Source: Melanopsichium pennsylvanicum (lineage: Eukaryota; Basidiomycota; Ustilaginomycetes; Ustilaginales). Taken from it: 64,000 nt of DNA. Positions 10,308 through 21,235 of the stretch are shown here, piece by piece; within the stretch, counting starts at the first letter, position 1; each line of letters opens with the position of its first letter. A program made the translations under genes and the position numbers. The notes under the pieces are model-generated. The model made no database searches, was not told where the DNA came from, and worked only from the letters and a program-made list of their open reading frames with translations. The stretch is from NCBI GenBank assembly GCA_900208305.1, contig OAPG01000015.1, forward strand, positions 1-64,000. Reading direction: 5' to 3'.

Positions 10308-11876
10308 TCAAGGCTTGTCTGTCTGCTTCTTGCCTTCGAAGTACTACGTGTAGGGAGCAAAAAATGGGGCCAGCAACCAGGAAGAGATTCGCGATACAGA
10401 GGTTAGAGTCAGTATTTTGGTACCTTCGTAGCCGCAATGAGGACGTCCTATACTCACTTTTCCAACCTTTGCTCCAACGTATCGCATCGTTCTCGTGAAT
10501 CCGGCAGTGTAAATCCCTTTGAGAGATTGCGACCAAGCGGGGCCTTTGACTGTCTGCGCAATCTGTTGCAAAAGCACTTGACTGAAATCGTCTCGCTGTA
10601 CTGCTGCCCGCCAAAATGCGTTCAAGGTCTCCTCATGTTCGATGCTCGACGGCTTTCGTGGTACAGTATCCAGTGTCTTGGACAGCGACAACTTGAGGAA
10701 AGCAGGGTCGAGGTCAGGCTGAGATGTGTAGTGATCTTGCACCTTTTGGCGTAAGCATCTTGGCAGCCGTGCAGCGTACGAAGCTTGTGTAGAGATGGAA
10801 TCGTCTTGAATAATGTTGAAACGGTTGTCCTTGATCTCCTTGACCGACAGCGTACCCAGGTTGCGCATCAGTCCGGCATACAGCCGGCGGAACTCCTCTC
10901 GCTGGTTGACCACAATGTTGCGCACCTTGTTGGAATTTTCGCCGCCGGGTACCGACATTCTGAAATCGCCCGTGTAGCTAAGCGAGGCTATCTGTGTGTA
11001 AAGATCCACCTCTGTGAATTCCTTAGGCAGCAGCAACAATGCAGAACGTAATGCGGAGGCCAGGTTGACTTGTTGCGCCAGCCTCACTCTGGCATCCGAG
11101 GTGATGAGTGCAACGGGCTTATGCATACGTCCACTCACATAGAGCGTCTCCCAGTCGAGCAAGTCTGTGCAAAGGTCGTCGACGCTCATGACGCCGTACT
11201 TGACCAGCTCGTCTTCCAGCGTGACGTATGGGATGTACCAGATCTTGGCGCCTCGTTGTTGCACGAACCCGATGCCAATGCCACCGAGCATTCGACTGAG
11301 CATCGAATAGTGCTTTGGATGCTGAGCCATGTTGAGCGAGTGCCAGTGTTGCGGATGGGTTACCGCCATGATAAAGTCGATCATTTTCTTTCCATCCTTG
11401 GTTGCAGGTCTCTTGGAATGCTCTGGTCCTGCCTCTTTTTGAGAGAAGACACCGGAGCCATAGGCGAATGCAAAGCGGACGGGAGTGTCGAAGCAAGCGA
11501 GGATGTCACGCAGACGTTTATTCGTTTCATCAGATACTGGAACAATTTGATTCTCTCCGAAGGATGGTGGAAATGAGGGGGGTGGGAACTTTGTTTGCGA
11601 GACCAGACTGGATGCCACGAGGCGTGGAGTGCTTTCGGACGATGACGAGGTCCTTTGCAAGGATGTTGAGGGACTCTTGGGTGAGGATGACACGAACGTT
11701 CGCTCACTGCTCGTTCGAAAGCCTCGTGACTGGTCTGATGTGACGAGGCATCGGCTGTACAGAGGATAGAATCCTCTGTTGGAAGTTGACGCAACGTGGA
11801 TCCGTGCGCGTCTTGATGTCGATGAGCGAGTCAGGGCACCTCTTGGCCGAAATGCTTGAGACACGGCAAAGAGCAT
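10308..11876 (-). CDS. TAM41: Mitochondrial phosphatidate cytidylyltransferase Tam41
   Basis: Tam41 makes CDP-diacylglycerol from phosphatidic acid and CTP at the matrix face of the inner mitochondrial membrane, the first step of cardiolipin synthesis. The family signature is clear: FAYGSGVF (nucleotidyltransferase GS motif), then MIDFIMAVTHPQHWHSLNM, HYS.L, and GAKIWYIPYV. The C-terminus needs one intron: exon 1 11876-10458, GTGAGT intron 10457-10344 (114 nt, with CTGACTCTAACC before the acceptor), exon 2 10343-10308, adding a 12-codon end YFEGKKQTDKP plus stop. An in-frame ATG also exists at 11948, but the ATG at 11876 begins an Arg/Ser-rich presequence without acidic residues, fitting mitochondrial import. 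Unspliced reading would add about 30 unrelated residues. Confidence 0.9.
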
Positions 11877-12231
11877 GGCCCGATAGCGATGTGACTGACA
11901 CGCACAGTCGAGATGGTGTCGTGAGTAGGAGAAGGGGCATGCGGACACATGTGAACAGTTAGGAAGACTTGATTCGCAGAATGGGAATAGACCGTGTGGT
12001 CACGACCACAAGAGGGAGAAAAAAAAGAGAAAAAAATCACCACTTGCTCCACATTCTTGGTCACTATTTCCGCTGGCGATGCGGGTCGACGAAGAAAGCG
12101 GCTTCCAACGCAGTTCTACCGACAATAGCAGTGAGGGAGGTTGACTTGTGGCACAAACATACACTCTTTGCACAGGAGTTGCATGATAGAATTGTCACAA
12201 ATGTTGATTTTGAGTGACATGAACTGTCTTG

Positions 12232-13028
12232 CTAATCAGACAGGGGAGGTGGAATCGAGTCTGGGTCGATAGCGTCGTCCTCTTCTTCTTCAACGTCAGT
12301 GAACTGGACAAGAGGTTGCGAGATGGAATCTGAAGGCGGTGACACAATGCACAATATTGGAGTGTACGGTGAGCGGTTTGAGCGAAAGAGACCGAGCAAG
12401 CCGAAGCAGGGACGGTGTGCATTTGTGCCAACAGGGTCGACCAATCAATAAGAAGAAATCAAATTTCGGAAAGCGGAAGGGGCTGCGGTTAGTGATGTTT
12501 GCAAAAGATAGTCGTAGAGCAATAAACGCATTGAACTTACTCGCTCCCTGCGCACGGAAGCCAACACAGACAGCATCAGCATCTTTGAGACCTGCTTTGC
12601 GTACGGTCCTGTCTGACTGCGCCGAGTCTTGGTCAAGGGGCATAAAGACGCTCATAGCTTCGAGTGCTTGGTTGCCCGCATCCCCAGCTACGAAAAGGCC
12701 GATGTCGTGATTTGCGTCCATCTCGCTCCACGGCGGGTACGACTTGCCATCTGGCTGCGTGTACAGCGGTAGCGTGGATAAGTCTGGCTGGCTGGTGACT
12801 CGAACAGCCGAGAGAAAGTCGATCTTGAGGGATGAGAGAGGGGTACTCGGCTGACACGTGATGAAAAGGGTGGTTTTGTGATACTTGAGCCGGAGCACCA
12901 TGGCATCCTTGAATTCGGTCAACGAGACTGGCTGTCAAATAGGTAGAGGCAAGGAGACTGTCAGCATCACATTCTTTTAACCTAGCTTCAAGGGTCGCAA
13001 ACAACGAGAGATACTAGGTCCTTACCAT
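12232..13028 (-). CDS. Small protein with ubiquitin-like N-terminal fold (inferred)
   Basis: Splice model: exon 1 is only the ATG (13028-13026), intron 13025-12932 (GTAAGG...GACAG), exon 2 12931-12541, intron 12540-12330 (GTAAGT...TTCAG), exon 3 12329-12232; 163 aa, all joins in frame. Residues 10-40 (MVLRLKYHKTTLFITCQPS then SLKIDFLSAV) have the alternating strand-strand-helix look of a beta-grasp, ubiquitin-like domain. The end is strongly acidic and proline-ending (DVEEEEDDAIDPDSIPPP). I do not recognise a named family. The frame around residues 60-130 is well conserved-looking and free of low complexity. Function unknown. Confidence 0.65.
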
Positions 13029-14360
13029 GTTGGGCTCGAGTGAATTTACCTTGATGAGGCGAAGCCCGTCGAATGCTGAAGCTGTCAAGAGAGTTGATAG
13101 TTCTTAAGGTCAAAAGAGGTGAATTAGAAAAGGGGAGGGCTGAGCCAAGAACGAAAGAGCATTCGTGCATGACAAGGTGAAGCTGGACCCTTGATTGCGC
13201 AGAATGTCAAAAATCCAAGATGTGAGATAAGACAGTCTCACAATTGGCAAAAAATCAATGCCATCGGCAACCAACGCGAAGATTCACCTAGGTTAGGGTT
13301 AGAAATTTTCCCCAGGGTCTGTGCGTCTGGGGTTTAGCCATCAGGACGACAGAGGATCGGGCCAGAGCAGCTACAACCCGTAGAACCCAACGCGCAATTT
13401 CTTTTTTTGGTGACAAACGGCAGTCAAATCCAAGCTTGAAACTGCGACTGACGTGCAAAGAAAATGGATTTCAAGTTGTGTTAACTGGAATATATTAGAT
13501 TCAACACTCACCTTCAGCCAGGCTTTGCACCGTCTAAAGCGTACTTGCCAAGCGCCATGTTGCGGATCGAACAGGATTGATAGCCGCGTGCTGCACAGTG
13601 CATCTGCAGAGGTAGCAACAAGCCGGCGATGTTCGTGCAGAGACGCACCAATGCAGCGCATCATCCGACCACGATGGCCATTTGATCGCTCTACAGTAAA
13701 GTACAGTGAGTATCCCTTCAGGCCTGTTTCTGATCCATGACTCACGAGCTCTTCTGCGTACACGTCTGTGTCCATATCACGTCTCATATAAGGTATAAGA
13801 TTTCCCGTAGCTCGGATAGACCTGACCAACTCTCTCACCACCATCTAGCTTTCTATCTAAAGGAACGGCAGTGAATGCTCCCGCAATTTCGTCCTTCTGG
13901 TAAGTGCGTTGATTTCCGGTCGGTCCATGCGTTTGGCAGGCTGTCCTTGGTAAACATGGCAGCACATGGAGGCCGACCGACTGGCTGAAAGAAACCTGCT
14001 AGACCGGACTTCGATAGTCCAGCCCAACCGCAGCAAAGGTTGTATTACACAAGTGTTATAGTGAATTTGCGGAGAAGCCCTCCACCTACTGTAGTGCAAC
14101 TCTCCAGGTAATAGCCGCGTCGCTGCCGGATAACAGCCTTTTCGGTGATGAATCATTCTCCTCACCACTGAATCGCCAAAGAGCACGGGCTCGTCCCTCC
14201 AAGACTTGATCTGCCATCGTCTTTACACTGATAAATTTATGCTTCCACCTTCCGCTAACACCCTGCTGACCTCGGCCCCCATTCCTTTCCAATCTTTGCA
14301 ACCCTAAGGTATCTTCAAATTCCGTCAAACTCGATCGCGCAAAATCAGTCTCGTCATAGC
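13029..14360. other. Intergenic region with a short telomere-like motif
   Basis: No supported gene. The frame at 13371-13844 (minus) is not protein-like and is overlapped by an equally long plus frame. TAGGTTAGGGTTAG at about 13289-13302 is a two-repeat telomere-like motif. Pyrimidine-rich sequence before 14361 probably belongs to the SSADH promoter and leader. Confidence 0.4.
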
Positions 14361-16025
14361 ATGCTTCGCTCCGCAGTTCAATTCAAATCTCGTTCTGCAC
14401 TCCGCTCTTTCGCTTTAACTTCGACCACACAAGCACAGCGCTCCCCGGTTGCTTTCAGCAAGATCGCATCTCCCACGTCCTCTTCTTTTTATTTTCTTCA
14501 CACGACAGCCTCTCCCAACATGCCGCACATGCCTCAAGGAGTCGCCAAGGGCGGTAAGGAAGACCTTCAGCTCAACAACCGGTCACTTTTGCAAACTAAA
14601 GCTTACATCAACGGGGAATGGGTCGATGCCAACAACAAGTCCACCCTCAAGGTCTTCAATAAGGCCACTGGTGCCGAAATCGGTCACGTGCCCGATATGG
14701 GTGCCAAGGAGACTACCGCTGCCATCAACGCCGCGCAGGAAGCATTCAAGTCCTGGTCTAAAACCACTGCTAAGCATCGTCACGACCTCCTCATGAAGCT
14801 CTACTACGCTCACCAGGAACACGCAGACGACCTCGCCAAGATCATTGTCGCGGAGAACGGAAAGGCTTTCGCCGAGGCTAAAGGCGAGATCGGCTACTCC
14901 AACGGCTTCCTCGAGTGGTTTGCCGAGGAGGCTACACGCACCTACGGCCACACGGTTCCCTCGCCTCTCCCTGGCATCCGCAACGTTGTTCAGATGCAGC
15001 CTATCGGCGTTGCCGGCCTTATCACTCCCTGGAACTTCCCCGCGGCCATGATCACCCGCAAGGCAGCACCTGCTCTCGCTGCAGGATGCACTATCGTCAT
15101 CAAGGCCCCCGCCGAGACACCTCTCTCGGCCCTCGCATTCGTCCACCTTGCCGAGAAAGTCGGTTTCCCTAAGGGAACCATCAACGTCGTCACCTGTGCC
15201 AAAGGCGAAAACGAGATCGCTGTCGGCAAAGAACTCTGCGAGAACCCTACTGTTCGCAAGATCTCTTTCACGGGTTCCACACGTGTAGGTAAGATCCTCA
15301 TGAGCCAGTCCGCCTCCACTCTCAAGAAGCTCTCCATGGAGCTTGGCGGTAACGCTCCTTTCATTGTCTTTGAGGACGCCGATCTCGACAAGGCCGTCGA
15401 AGGCGCCATCGCGTGCAAATTCCGAGGCTCTGGTCAGACGTGCATCTGTGCCAACCGAATTTACGTTCACTCCAAGGTCAAGGATGAATTCCTCAAGAAG
15501 CTCGCTGCCAAGGTTGACAACTTCAAGGTCGGCTACGGCATGGACGAAGGCACCACTCACGGCCCCCTCGTCAGCGAGGCTGGCCTCAACAAGGTCGAGG
15601 AGCACGTCAATGAATCCGTCAAGAAGGGTGCCAAGGTCGTCGTTGGTGGTAGGCGCGGCGAGGGTCTCTTCTTCGAGCCCACTGTCATCACTGACTTGCC
15701 CGAAAACGTCCCCACCGACCGAGAAGAGACTTTTGGTCCCCTTGCCGCCGTCTATACTTTCACCAGCGAGGAAGAGGTGGTGCGAAAGGCCAACAATGTC
15801 GACGTTGGTCTCGCAGGCTATTTTTTCTCCAAGGACACGGCTCGATGCTGGCGTGTCGCTGAGGAGCTTCAAGTAGGCATGGTCGGCATCAATACAGGTC
15901 TTATCTCGCAGAACGCTGTGCCTTTTGGTGGTGTTCACGAGTCCGGCTTCGGTCGCGAGGGTGGCCGCACAGGCATCGACGAGTACCTCGTCCAGAAGCT
16001 TATGGTCTTTGGTGGCGTCAACTGA
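14361..16025 (+). CDS. UGA2: Succinate-semialdehyde dehydrogenase, mitochondrial
   Basis: Oxidises succinate semialdehyde to succinate, the last step of GABA breakdown (GABA shunt). 554 aa, single exon. The first about 50 residues (MLRSAVQFKSRSALRSFALT...) form a basic, Ser-rich presequence typical of mitochondrial import, so the enzyme is probably matrix-located. ALDH hallmarks follow in order: PWNFP near 215, the cofactor loop SFTGSTRVGK, catalytic Glu327 in MELGGNAP, and catalytic Cys361 in FRGSGQTCICANR, with the second Cys363 that in SSADH gives redox control. The EETFGP motif and C-terminal GREGG are present. A 556-codon open frame on the opposite strand is a by-product of codon bias. 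Confidence 0.95.
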   Translation: MLRSAVQFKSRSALRSFALTSTTQAQRSPVAFSKIASPTSSSFYFLHTTASPNMPHMPQGVAKGGKEDLQLNNRSLLQTKAYINGEWVDANNKSTLKVFNKATGAEIGHVPDMGAKETTAAINAAQEAFKSWSKTTAKHRHDLLMKLYYAHQEHADDLAKIIVAENGKAFAEAKGEIGYSNGFLEWFAEEATRTYGHTVPSPLPGIRNVVQMQPIGVAGLITPWNFPAAMITRKAAPALAAGCTIVIKAPAETPLSALAFVHLAEKVGFPKGTINVVTCAKGENEIAVGKELCENPTVRKISFTGSTRVGKILMSQSASTLKKLSMELGGNAPFIVFEDADLDKAVEGAIACKFRGSGQTCICANRIYVHSKVKDEFLKKLAAKVDNFKVGYGMDEGTTHGPLVSEAGLNKVEEHVNESVKKGAKVVVGGRRGEGLFFEPTVITDLPENVPTDREETFGPLAAVYTFTSEEEVVRKANNVDVGLAGYFFSKDTARCWRVAEELQVGMVGINTGLISQNAVPFGGVHESGFGREGGRTGIDEYLVQKLMVFGGVN

Positions 16026-17735
16026 TTCACTCGCTAACAATACGGCACAATGGATTGTATATCGCGGATGAAATGCTTTGCTCTCGTCGACAATGGATAC
16101 TACTAGGACGTCCAGCACCACATTCCGGAAAGGGCCAGTGGTCTGCGTCTCAAAGCACGTGCAACAGAGATGCGTCAGAAGGCAAGGACAGCTGAAATCG
16201 AACCCTGAGTAAGATTCTGCCGCTGTAAGATTCATGGCTGTCATTGTTACCACGTGCCACTTGTGCTTGCGCTGAAAAGAAGCATATCAGTCGCGGTAAA
16301 TTGAAGCTCATGAGGTCTCAAATATTCATTGGCTCATCGTGAGCGCTGTTGTCCCCAGCTGTAGGTCTGGACGAAATGACCATGGCAATGTTTGCAGAGG
16401 CCTCTCGTTGACCCGGGATCGAGACTCGGAGTGCGCTCCGGGATTCCAAACAGCTCTTTTGTTGTCCTGTTCGTTCGCACGGCTGACTTTGACGGTCTCG
16501 AACGTTGCGGCCATCTTTGCTCGAATTCCAAGTGCGTCGAATCCAGGATATGTATACGGATGTTTGATGCCTCGAATCCATATGCGTGGGAATGTGCAAT
16601 TGCGATCAAACGGCACGACATTCTCTACGCCTGGTGGAAGATTTCTTCTGGGAGAGAAAGCCTGTTATGTCCGTAGATTGGCAATGATGATGAGAAGTCC
16701 AGCATGAGTCAGAGCTTGTCTGAGAGACCTGCTGCCGTTGGTATTGACTTGCCGTCGCATGCTGCACTCAACAGAGGCGGTCCGGCCCTTGCTTTGCTCG
16801 AAACTTTGGCAATGCTCACAGCCTGTTTTTTGGACATAGCTTCGCATGCAATATATGTCATCTGACAAGCAACCCGGCCGTCAGTGATCTCATCAGCCTC
16901 ATGAGCCGTCATGGCAGTGTCTGTTTGATTGTCATCAAGGTGCCCAAGGCTTGGTCGTCTGAATCTCCGAGACAGTCAACGAACAAGGTCGGATATGCTG
17001 CCATTAACACCGGGCCGGCCATGAATCAGGGTTGGGTTAGGGTTAGGGTTAGGGTTAGGGCAACCCTAAATCTTCGCACCTGCTTTCCAGACTTAGGCCT
17101 GACACTCAACTATAAGACCAGCTCGACCATAACACCAGAGACCAGATCTATGGCAATAGAACCTTGAGAGCACCCGTCAGGTCTGCAAAATTAAGTAAAG
17201 TATCGCCTTGTCAGTACTGCAGTGGGGTAAGATGCGGGATCCCTAGGTGCTGCAAGTTTTCATCTGCCTCTCTTAGTATCACTTTCGTAACCGGAAGGGC
17301 AGATGAAAAGATGCATGAACCAGTCATGTTAATCGGAAGAGACCGTGTTTACTAGAGCGCTTTGTTCACGCAGTGCTCGATGACGCAGCGGTTCACCGAA
17401 TGTGTGGCATATAGCGATCAGATGGTAAGCTCTTGTGCAGCAGTGGTTACATAGCCGCCATGCCTTTCTGTCTTCAGCCTAGAAACAAGTGAGCTTGGTC
17501 CTTAGAGTCTCTGAGAACTCAATTGTGATGATGAGATGCAGCTGGGTTAGGACACTGAAACGTGACAGCCGAGGGGCAATGGAACTGTCTTTGTGGTACT
17601 GCAGTTCTAAATAATCGTAGCTACGAGAACGCTGTAGCTTAATGTACACGCAAGAGAAAAGGCGTGCTCACGGTTTGCTGCGAGCAGGACACGATGAATT
17701 GCACGTGGTGAACAGGAAACAATCAGATCTGAGCG
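16026..17735. other. Intergenic region with interstitial telomere repeat
   Basis: No gene is supported. Overlapping frames at 16318-16707 exist on both strands and none looks like protein. The interstitial telomere tract at 17034-17060 is listed separately. The remainder has ordinary base composition. Confidence 0.4.
17034..17070. repeat. Interstitial telomere repeat, head-to-head
   Basis: Four perfect GGGTTA units plus GGG at 17034-17060, followed after two bases by ACCCTAAA in the opposite orientation. The array is about 17 kb from the true telomere, in the orientation opposite to the CCCTAA start of the window. Confidence 0.92.
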
Positions 17736-20474
17736 TCATGCCCTCCATCCATGAAGCAAACCAACCATGGGTCGAAACTCTACCAAGCGGCAGTCCAAGG
17801 CATTGTTCTTATCCGAGGTTCCCCGCTTCAATTGGGACGAAGCATCTCGACGATACATCTCCAGCACCATGGAGTCCGAAACCTCAAGTTTTTGAGCAGT
17901 CTTTGGCAGACTTACGGCGAGCTTGTACCACCCTCCTGAAGTCGTCAGTGCAATCAGACGGTAACGATTCCGTGGATCACGGTCTCCAGGCTGTGCGTCA
18001 GACGTGCTGCCTTCTGTTTGTACCTTGTCAGAGCGCAGTCGTTGACTCTCAGACTTCGATCCCTTTGATGCTACGGGTGAAGGTGGATCGGACGCAGCCG
18101 CAGCTTCCAAGATCCAACAAAGAAATATTTTTTCATCCACACTCGCTTCACCCTTACGAATGTCGCTGATACGACTTCGCATGTGTGCCCATGCACCTTC
18201 GGTTGACTTCTCTGTACCGGCTGGTGCGCTCGAAACAGCGCCGCGCATTCCGCCTTCATCCACAGTTGATGGCGAGGAGTAATGCCGGGAAGAAGCGCCG
18301 AAGCTCTTGAGCGGGATGCGGAATTGAGCACTGCTCCATTCCGACTTGAGATATTGGGGTAACACAGACGGCGGGATCTGACCCGCAAGTTTACCGATGC
18401 CAGCTGGAAGATACTGAGCCGCAGCTCTACCGAGATTCGCGGTACGGGATTGTGGGGATGGCGGAGATCGACTTTGTTCTCCACCGCTGGCCCGAGGAGT
18501 GGCCCCGGCGGCAGTCAGCAGGAAGATGTGGATGGTTCCTTTATCACTGGCAGCGGCTACAAGGGACGCATCGGGAGCAAAAGCGATGCTGAGTATGGTC
18601 GCAGGGTCGGTTCCACGACGGAGTTCGCGTACGAGTTTAGCGCCGAATCCAGTTCTGCCGGGTGTGCTAGACTGCGTCATCTGCGAAGTTGAGCCCGCGA
18701 CCCCGAATGAATCGTTCGACCAGACTCGGATCAGTGTGCCTTTAGACGATGCTGTCGCGAGAAGACGCCCGTTGGGGCTGAGTGTGATGGCAGCGATGGA
18801 AGACTCGTGGGCTACGATTATACTGGCGGCGCCCGCGGAGGGAGTCGCATTTGTCAAGACGGGTAGAGTGTCAGCCGCAGCGAGATTTTGTAGTCGAAGT
18901 CGCAATAGCTGAACATGTCCCTTTTGCCGTCCTGGAACAGCAACAATTGCACCTGCCTGCTTTACACGTCCATTCCGCGACTCTTCATAAAACGGCGCAA
19001 CGGAGCCGAGACCCTTGATGTTCTTATAGGTCTGCACAGATGTCCTCTTTTGTATCGCCCACGCTGGGCTTGTTGAACGACCGTTCGCGAGAGCGGGGGA
19101 TGGTGGCGAAAGTTCAAAGATGATTGCTTTGGATGACAAGAGCACCACGAATACAACGCAAATCCTCGATGTACCCGACTTTCTTGTTGTGTGCAAGTTA
19201 TCCGCCGAGGCACGGGCCTTGCCTTTGACATTGTCTTGCTGTTGACTCGGAGGGGGGATGTGAAGTGAGGTGGCATAGATACCACAGACCACTTCGCTAA
19301 ATTCGAGCTCGACCACTTCACGTCCACGCAGGATCTTGGGCGATGCTTTGGCAGTAGCATTGGTGGCCGTGGTTGCCATGCTTGATACTGAGTCTACCAA
19401 GCTCGGCCCAGATTGTCGCGGTGTCCGGCTAGTAAAGAGACCTTGCTGTGGCGGAGTAGGCCGCGTAGCGCTCGAAATGGTATCCTCTGAACGGCTTGAA
19501 GCTTCTGCTGAATTCGGGCTATCCGGATGCACGTTGTGGCTGCGGAAGCTGCGGTTCATAGAGTCTGGAATAAACTCGGTCGATCTGAGGTTGTCCTCGG
19601 CGAAAGGGTCGGCCAGGTTAGCGGAGCTGGCCATGATCGCATGCGAATACGTGGACGAAGACATGTCTGCATGGCTGTCGTCAGATAGAATGGAAGTTGT
19701 ACTCTTGCAATCGGCTGGATCTGAGAGATGGGAATCTTGCAAGCGGCCAATACCAAGGGAGCTTGCCCCAACGCTGTGTTCCATTTTGGCTGAGACAGCA
19801 CTATCACTTTGGGACGGGATGGCTTTAGCGACAATGGCTGCAGCTGCTTCTTGCACGTCATTGGCGTGTACCAGGGATGAGGTTGAGAAACGAAGACTGT
19901 TCTCTGGAGAGAGAGAGCGACTTTGGTCGTGTACCTGAGACTCGACGTTTTCAGCTTTGTTCGGATGGTCATGGCCATAAGCATCGAATTCGGAACCCGC
20001 TGAAAAGATGGTGGAAGCACGCCACGATGCGGTCGAGCCGATGTCGTCGTCATCCGAGTCAGCATCTCGAGATGCTCTAGTTGGTGGCTTGACAGTATAC
20101 TCGGCAGCTTCATCCCAGAGAACAACTTTGTTGGGTGCAAAACGCGGAACTCTACCTCCACCAACGAGAAAGAGGAGGGAAGTGTGTTGCACTGGGACAG
20201 CGTAAGAGAGACCACCCTGAGAAGAAGACCATGACCTGTTTGCGACAAGTTTGAGCGGATCAGTCTGAGCGACCAGGAAGCCGTTCAGATTTGCACAGCT
20301 GAAGACGGCTGTTTGTGAGAGCTCATCGAAGCTTGAAGCGGTATTGATGTGGGTCTGGATTGAGTCGGTTGCTAGCTGTGTATGTAAGCTCGCGGGATCG
20401 GGGGAGCAAAAGCTCGCATTTTGAAAGAGCGGAACGGTAGCATGCGACTCGATGGTGTGGCGTGGCAGATGCAT
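17736..20474 (-). CDS. PROPPIN (Atg18/WIPI-family) beta-propeller protein
   Basis: PROPPINs bind PI3P and PI(3,5)P2 on autophagic, endosomal and vacuolar membranes. 912 aa, one exon; the family is usually 350-500 aa. Blade 2 is marked by LFLVGGGRVPRFAPNKVVLWD (about 105-125). A Ser-rich insertion of about 250 residues (about 130-380) then separates it from blade 3 (VVELEFSEVVCGIY). Blades 4-6 hold AHESSIAAITLSPNGRLLATAS and RVW, then the lipid-binding signature as LRRG in ELRRGTDPATILSIAFAPD where most members have FRRG. The last blades carry another Ser-rich insertion and end with YRLIALTTSGGWYKL and CRLVEFRPM. The Arg-Arg pair needed for phosphoinositide binding is kept. Closest in spirit to Hsv2 or an Atg18 paralogue; I cannot tell which. 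Confidence 0.85.
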   Translation of the reverse strand: MHLPRHTIESHATVPLFQNASFCSPDPASLHTQLATDSIQTHINTASSFDELSQTAVFSCANLNGFLVAQTDPLKLVANRSWSSSQGGLSYAVPVQHTSLLFLVGGGRVPRFAPNKVVLWDEAAEYTVKPPTRASRDADSDDDDIGSTASWRASTIFSAGSEFDAYGHDHPNKAENVESQVHDQSRSLSPENSLRFSTSSLVHANDVQEAAAAIVAKAIPSQSDSAVSAKMEHSVGASSLGIGRLQDSHLSDPADCKSTTSILSDDSHADMSSSTYSHAIMASSANLADPFAEDNLRSTEFIPDSMNRSFRSHNVHPDSPNSAEASSRSEDTISSATRPTPPQQGLFTSRTPRQSGPSLVDSVSSMATTATNATAKASPKILRGREVVELEFSEVVCGIYATSLHIPPPSQQQDNVKGKARASADNLHTTRKSGTSRICVVFVVLLSSKAIIFELSPPSPALANGRSTSPAWAIQKRTSVQTYKNIKGLGSVAPFYEESRNGRVKQAGAIVAVPGRQKGHVQLLRLRLQNLAAADTLPVLTNATPSAGAASIIVAHESSIAAITLSPNGRLLATASSKGTLIRVWSNDSFGVAGSTSQMTQSSTPGRTGFGAKLVRELRRGTDPATILSIAFAPDASLVAAASDKGTIHIFLLTAAGATPRASGGEQSRSPPSPQSRTANLGRAAAQYLPAGIGKLAGQIPPSVLPQYLKSEWSSAQFRIPLKSFGASSRHYSSPSTVDEGGMRGAVSSAPAGTEKSTEGAWAHMRSRISDIRKGEASVDEKIFLCWILEAAAASDPPSPVASKGSKSESQRLRSDKVQTEGSTSDAQPGDRDPRNRYRLIALTTSGGWYKLAVSLPKTAQKLEVSDSMVLEMYRRDASSQLKRGTSDKNNALDCRLVEFRPMVGLLHGWRA

Positions 20475-21235
20475 TGCGCAAGAGTGTTTAGATTAAACAG
20501 CACGTACAAGCTGTGGTAGTGTTGAGAGTTTTTGTGACATATCAGGTGTGCTTATGCTCAGCTGACCATGGATAGGACAATGGCGGTGGTGATGACGGAT
20601 CTTTGCGGTGTCCAAGCCAAAACCTCTGTTTGAATGAATGCGAAAGGTGATGCGCAGTGAGGTAGAAAAGAGACTGAGACGCACACAAGTGCTGATTCGT
20701 GAGAGTGGGGGAGTGCGTGATAGAAAGGGGGAGAAACCGATTCAGGGTCCTTCGTAGTCCAAGTGGTAAAGAATACAATAATATACGTTAAATTAGAGTG
20801 TAATTTAGAATCCAACAGAGCGTTGTGACTACATTAGTGCATGGGCTCAGTCGGCTGTCTGTAGTAAATTTCTTTAAATACAGATCCTTTGCAGTGGTGA
20901 GGCAGAGGAGTGTTGGTTTCGTGGCGCCAAAGCTCTTGATCTGCATGCCTGATACAGGCGTAAGGTGTGGAGGTTTTCTCTAATATGTTGCATCTACACA
21001 GTCACACAAATTTAGAGATGCGAAATTCCGCAAGCGAGCGGGTCGTTTTTGGTTGCGACTGAGGATTGAACATTGCAACGCTTTCTTCTCGACATCATCC
21101 TACGCTCTACCCTACACCACCCGCAACCACCCGCTTCGCCTCAGTCTCAGTCCAGTCGCAGGACCTCTCCCTACATCGCAAAATCGTCTCACACACGTCG
21201 GGTGGCTCTGACGAAAGCTTTTTATATTCACAGCG
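20475..21235. other. Divergent promoter region
   Basis: This is the shared upstream region of the minus-strand PROPPIN and the plus-strand U1-C gene. I see no gene in it. Short A/T-rich stretches (20765-20810 and 20865-20885) are possible core promoter sequences. Confidence 0.4.

Noticed and set aside
13371..13844. 157-codon minus-strand ORF
   Set aside because: Composition is not protein-like and several frames on both strands are equally open.
14583..16253. 556-codon minus-strand open frame opposite SSADH
   Set aside because: It lies antisense to a certain enzyme gene; its content (long acidic and Leu/Val runs) follows from the C-ending codon bias of the sense gene. No motif.
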